Of a DNA stretch of 9,228 nucleotides, positions 6,717 to 9,228 are shown in pieces. The translations under genes were made by a program, and so were the position numbers. Where the stretch lies: contig CAZSUZ010000040.1 in the NCBI GenBank assembly GCA_964610165.1, forward strand, positions 1-9,228. The letters are read 5' to 3'. Under the pieces are notes generated by a model, which made no database searches, was not told where the DNA came from, and saw only the letters and a list, made by a program, of their open reading frames with translations. Numbering within the stretch: the first letter of the stretch is position 1; each line of letters starts with the position of its first letter. The stretch is from MFZZ01 sp964610165 (GTDB lineage: Bacteria; Patescibacteriota; Microgenomatia; UBA1406; GWC2-37-13).

Positions 6717-7701
6717 TTATCTTAATTTAAGAATATCTATAACCATATAAAGCCACACAATAATTCCCATTGGGAAAATATATTTATAAACATGCCAATT
6801 TACCTGAATTATAAGTAGTATACCAATGATAAAAAGTTCTGTTGAAGCTCTCATAAATGCAATATCTTCCACCCAAACAGTTTTTGTCAGAGATAGTACT
6901 AGTGCAGAATAGAATAGTAAAGAAATTTTTAAAAATAAAGAAATATTATTTTTTTGAATAGATATATAGGCAAAAAATACAAAAAAAGCTATACATATAA
7001 TTTCAATTACAGATGATATTTGCAACATTTTAGGAAGAGTAGGGATTTTATTTATAAAATCTAATAATCCTATAAATGGAATACCTACATTATTGTGAAT
7101 TTCAATTGTCCATGCATCGGTCCATTTTTGTGAAAGCCATATGTGCCAGGTTTGATAAACTGCTAATGGAAATAGCGCTGTATACCACACGAGTTTGTTA
7201 TATGACTTTTTTATTTGGAAAATATTGGCGATACAAATACTAATAGGAACAATTAATGTTGTTTCTTTACTTAGTACTGCACAGGCTAAGAGTAATCCTG
7301 AAACTATATATTGTTTATAGAATAGGTGAGTAATACCGGCAAGAAGAAATGCGCTAGCAATAATTTCGGTGAGGTTTCGTGAAAATGTAAATAAAAATCC
7401 GGGCCATACGACAAATATAATTCCCCATAATGCATGTTTATGAAATTTTTGAGCAATAATTCCTCCATAAAATCCTATTATTGTAATGAAAAATAGATTA
7501 AGCCCAACTAGTATATAAGGAATAATTATTCTATTAAATGAAAATAACCAAGCAATAAATGGGTACATAATTCGTTGTTGGCGGTAATGTGGATTGTCTA
7601 ACATTATTCCGTCATTAATTCTTGAGTTTGTAAATGGATTTAATGAAAGACTGTAATAAAATTGACCGTCATAACCATGAGAATTAGGTAATACAGCAAT
7701 T
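6717..7701 (-). CDS. GT-C-like polytopic membrane glycosyltransferase, N-terminus lost in assembly gap
   Basis: A very hydrophobic protein, probably a lipid-linked-sugar-dependent (GT-C) glycosyltransferase building surface glycans. An in-frame ATG at 7604 gives 295 aa, but the frame stays open for 32 more codons into the N run. That added stretch contains GYDGQFYY and NPFT, followed by LDNPHYRQQRIMYP just after the Met. GYDGQ(F/Y)YY with a downstream (L)DNPxYRxQRIxYP is a block I associate with membrane glycosyltransferase-like proteins, where the acidic residue lies in the first external loop. So the Met at 7604 is internal and the first membrane helix and start lie in the gap. Other features are SRNLTE (75-80), LSKETTL (111-117) and about eight further membrane segments. 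The acceptor and sugar are unknown. It is oriented opposite to the genes across the gap. Confidence 0.72.
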
Positions 7702-7801
7702 NNNNNNNNNNNNNNNNNNNNNNNNNNNNNNNNNNNNNNNNNNNNNNNNNNNNNNNNNNNNNNNNNNNNNNNNNNNNNNNNNNNNNNNNNNNNNNNNNNN
7801 N
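7702..7801. other. Assembly gap, exactly 100 N
   Basis: One hundred consecutive N. A run of exactly 100 is the usual placeholder for a gap of unknown length, so distance and even adjacency between the flanking genes are not proven. It hides the start of the GT-C gene and any promoter region between it and the DUF2975 module. Confidence 0.97.
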
Positions 7802-7805
7802 AAGT

Positions 7806-7811
7806 TATATT
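7806..7811 (+). promoter_or_regulatory. -10-like box (TATATT) of the first DUF2975 gene
   Basis: TATATT ends 6 nt before the ATG at 7818. The -35 region, if any, falls inside the assembly gap. The spacing again fits a leaderless transcript. Confidence 0.4.
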
Positions 7812-7817
7812 TTCTTT

Positions 7818-8291
7818 ATGAAAAATACTCAGACATTATTTTTAAAGTCAGTTATTTTACTAATAGCAATGACAGTATTTGCCGGAATGATTTGGTTTCC
7901 TCAAACGGAAGGAAGAGCTACAAATTTGGATTTAATTAGTATTTATAAAGATCCATTAATTATTTATTCTTACATCGCGTCGATTCCATTTTTTGTTGCC
8001 CTATACAATGGTTTTAAATTACTTACAGATATTGAGAAAAATAAGGTATTTTCACAACATTCAGTAAAAGCTTTAAAAAATATTAAATACTGTGCAATGA
8101 TTCTTATAGCTTTTATTTTTGCAGGGGCTACTTATATTAGATTTACTAGTCAGGAAGATTATGCTGGAGTTATAGCATTGGCAATCTTTACTACTACAGC
8201 GGCTATCTTAGTTGCAAGTGTCTCAGAAGTTTTTGAAAGAGTGTTACAAAATGCAGTTAATACAAAATCTGAAAATGATTTAACAGTTTGA
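7818..8291 (+). CDS. DUF2975 family membrane protein, copy 1
   Basis: A 157-aa protein with four predicted membrane helices (about 11-27, 49-67, 92-107 and 117-135) and the layout of DUF2975. The family is usually found directly beside a small XRE regulator, as here. The most conserved part is the cytosolic loop after the second helix (KLLTDIEKNKVFSQHSVKAL, 67-86). It ends in a polar tail, QNAVNTKSENDLTV. It is a clear paralog of the next gene, sharing 22 of 35 residues across 56-90 and a nearly identical tail. No enzymatic motif is visible. The family's role is unknown; the pairing with a DNA-binding protein suggests membrane sensing or regulator sequestration (inference). A promoter-like TATATT sits right before the ATG. 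Confidence 0.82.
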   Translation: MKNTQTLFLKSVILLIAMTVFAGMIWFPQTEGRATNLDLISIYKDPLIIYSYIASIPFFVALYNGFKLLTDIEKNKVFSQHSVKALKNIKYCAMILIAFIFAGATYIRFTSQEDYAGVIALAIFTTTAAILVASVSEVFERVLQNAVNTKSENDLTV

Positions 8292-8307
8292 AAAAATATA
8301 TTATTTT

Positions 8308-8313
8308 TATAAT
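8308..8313 (+). promoter_or_regulatory. -10 box (TATAAT) upstream of the second DUF2975 gene
   Basis: A perfect TATAAT in the 34-nt gap between the two DUF2975 genes, ending 12 nt before the ATG at 8326. A transcript from here would have a leader of only a few nucleotides. It would let copy 2 and the regulator be expressed separately from copy 1. Confidence 0.4.
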
Positions 8314-8325
8314 TTTGATTAATTT

Positions 8326-8802
8326 ATGAAACAACATATAAAAAAAAGTTCAACAGTATTTTTAAGGTTTATGATCTATTTGATTGCAATAGCAGTACTA
8401 GCCTTATGTATTTTTGGATTACCAAGTATTATTGGATCTTTTAGTTGGGGAGGTTATGATCCACTGTTAATTGGAATGTATTTGCCTGCAATACCATTTT
8501 TTATTGGCATATACCAAACATTAAAACTTTTAAATTATATTGATCAAAATAAAACTTTTTCACAATTATCAGTAAAAGCTTTAAAAAATATAAGAAATTA
8601 TGCAACTATGATTAGTATCTTTTATGGTATTTCTTTACCATATATATTTTACCTTGCAGAGCAAGATGATGCTCCAGGTGTAATTCTCATGGGATTAGTG
8701 CTTACATTTGCGCCTCTTGTAGTTGCAGTTTTTTCAGCTGTATTACAAAAATTAGTGCAAAATGCTATAGAAATACAATCGGAAAATGATTTAATAGTTT
8801 AA
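8326..8802 (+). CDS. DUF2975 family membrane protein, copy 2
   Basis: A 158-aa paralog of the preceding gene with the same four-helix topology (about 13-33, 46-64, 92-110 and 117-138). It has the same conserved loop (KLLNYIDQNKTFSQLSVKAL, 67-86) and tail (QNAIEIQSENDLIV). The two align without gaps through the loop, with divergence mainly in the first helix and the external loop (WGGYDPLLIG here against DLISIYKDPLIIY in copy 1). That pattern suggests tandem duplication followed by divergence of the exposed part. A perfect TATAAT lies 12 nt before the ATG. It is followed after 8 nt by the XRE regulator, so those two are almost certainly co-transcribed. The function is unknown; the copies could form a heteromer. 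Confidence 0.82.
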   Translation: MKQHIKKSSTVFLRFMIYLIAIAVLALCIFGLPSIIGSFSWGGYDPLLIGMYLPAIPFFIGIYQTLKLLNYIDQNKTFSQLSVKALKNIRNYATMISIFYGISLPYIFYLAEQDDAPGVILMGLVLTFAPLVVAVFSAVLQKLVQNAIEIQSENDLIV

Positions 8803-8810
8803 CAAGAAAT

Positions 8811-9026
8811 ATGGGAATAATAATTAATATTGATGTGATGCTTGCTAAAAGAAAAATGAGCGTCACTGAACTAACAGAAAAAGTAGGTATAACCATGGCT
8901 AATCTTTCTATTTTGAAAAATGGAAAGGCAAAAGCTATTCGGTTTTCTACTTTAGAAGCAATTTGTAAAGCTTTAGATTGTCAACCAGGAGATATATTGG
9001 AATATAAACTTGATGAAGATACTTAA
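8811..9026 (+). CDS. Small XRE/Cro-type HTH transcriptional regulator
   Basis: A 71-aa single-domain DNA-binding protein of the Cro/C1 (XRE) family, resembling the short YozG-like regulators. The five-helix core is visible: an opening helix (VMLAKRKM), then the HTH MSVTELTEKVGITMANLSIL (about 16-35), then KNGKAKAIRFSTLEAICKAL and the family-typical ending DCQPGDILEY. There is no sensor or dimerisation extension beyond the C-terminal KLDEDT. Proteins of this type commonly sit next to DUF2975 genes, and it follows copy 2 by only 8 nt, so the module is likely regulator plus membrane partner. It probably controls its own operon, but the matching operator would lie near or inside the assembly gap. 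There is no strong ribosome binding site, consistent with translational coupling. Confidence 0.9.
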   Translation: MGIIINIDVMLAKRKMSVTELTEKVGITMANLSILKNGKAKAIRFSTLEAICKALDCQPGDILEYKLDEDT

Positions 9027-9069
9027 ACCATACAACACTACAAATCAAACATATTCTAATATAGAAGTA

Positions 9070-9099
9070 TTTTAGTGACAATAATTATTGTCATTAAAA
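9070..9099. repeat. 30-bp near-perfect palindrome
   Basis: The core TGACAATAATTATTGTCA (9076-9093) is a perfect 18-bp palindrome. Pairing extends six more positions on each side (9070-9075 with 9094-9099), broken only by one G-T. It has no loop and no adjacent clean T-run on either strand. It could be a bidirectional terminator for the converging XRE gene and possible small ORF, or a symmetric protein-binding site. It starts 44 nt after the XRE stop. Confidence 0.6.
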
Positions 9100-9109
9100 A
9101 AAGTAAATA

Positions 9110-9172
9110 TTATTTTTTATTTTTTTTTGGTTTCTTTTTCTCTTTTTTTGCTTTTGTAAATTTTTCTGCCAT
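9110..9172 (-). CDS. Possible 20-aa lysine-rich small peptide
   Basis: A 21-codon frame from ATG (9172-9170) to TAA (9112-9110) reads MAEKFTKAKKEKKKPKKNKK. It is highly basic, with 11 Lys after a short N-terminal MAEKFTKA. A minus-strand TATATT (9180-9185) ends 7 nt before the ATG, the same -10-to-ATG spacing as larger genes in this window. Against it, the region is low-complexity poly-T/poly-A, where Lys codons arise by chance. It could also be the remnant of a larger basic-tailed protein. It is offered as a candidate only. Confidence 0.25.
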   Translation of the reverse strand: MAEKFTKAKKEKKKPKKNKK

Positions 9173-9179
9173 ATAAAAT

Positions 9180-9185
9180 AATATA
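9180..9185 (-). promoter_or_regulatory. -10-like box (TATATT) before the Lys-rich small ORF
   Basis: Minus-strand TATATT ends 7 nt before the ATG at 9172, like the close -10 boxes of the larger genes. The DNA is very AT-rich, so chance occurrence is possible. Confidence 0.25.
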
Positions 9186-9228
9186 CTACTTTTTTAAAAC
9201 TATCTATATAGATACTGATTCCAAATTA

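Noticed and set aside
1..9228. CRISPR array, insertion sequence or rRNA
   Set aside because: No regularly spaced repeats, no transposase motifs and no rRNA-like sequence were seen on either strand.

Overview
This is an AT-rich window (roughly two-thirds A+T by eye). Genes are compact, Shine-Dalgarno sequences are nearly absent, and TGA is used as a normal stop (for example 6270-6272 and 8289-8291). Six starts have a TATAAT-like hexamer only about 6-12 nt before the ATG, which suggests leaderless or near-leaderless transcripts. Together with the gene families present (a GT-C enzyme with a GYDGQ motif, DUF2975 plus an XRE regulator, DUF2200), this fits a small-genome bacterium such as a Patescibacteria/Saccharibacteria-like lineage. 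That placement is inference. TGA stops argue against the Gracilibacteria/Absconditabacteria code. A run of exactly 100 N (7702-7801) shows the window comes from a draft scaffold.

Left half (1-4513): four tightly packed plus-strand genes. They are a large zinc-ribbon protein cut by the window edge, a protein of unknown family with an ADYWxGPxF motif, a 415-aa PIN-like nuclease candidate, and a 161-aa PD-(D/E)XK nuclease candidate. Spacing is a 23-nt overlap, then +5 and +26 nt. A terminator-like hairpin with a duplicated right arm follows. No named defence system or housekeeping operon was recognised. A zinc-binding putative nucleic-acid binder with two unrelated nuclease folds looks like an undescribed nucleic-acid-targeting, possibly anti-phage, cassette. 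This is the best candidate for a new system here.

Junction (4514-4710): the terminator is followed by a more G+C-rich, strongly self-complementary ~72-nt element (4564-4635) that matches no RNA family I recognise. It lies upstream of the next gene's predicted promoter.

Right half (4711-9228): separate accessory or housekeeping genes, several apparently with their own promoter. They are a GT2 glycosyltransferase, a CPBP-family intramembrane protease homolog that converges on and overlaps a DUF2200 gene by 6 nt, and a GT-C-like membrane glycosyltransferase on the minus strand whose N-terminus runs into the N gap. After the gap comes a module of two tandemly duplicated DUF2975 membrane proteins and a small XRE regulator. 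The tail holds a 30-bp near-perfect palindrome and a possible 20-aa lysine-rich minus-strand peptide.
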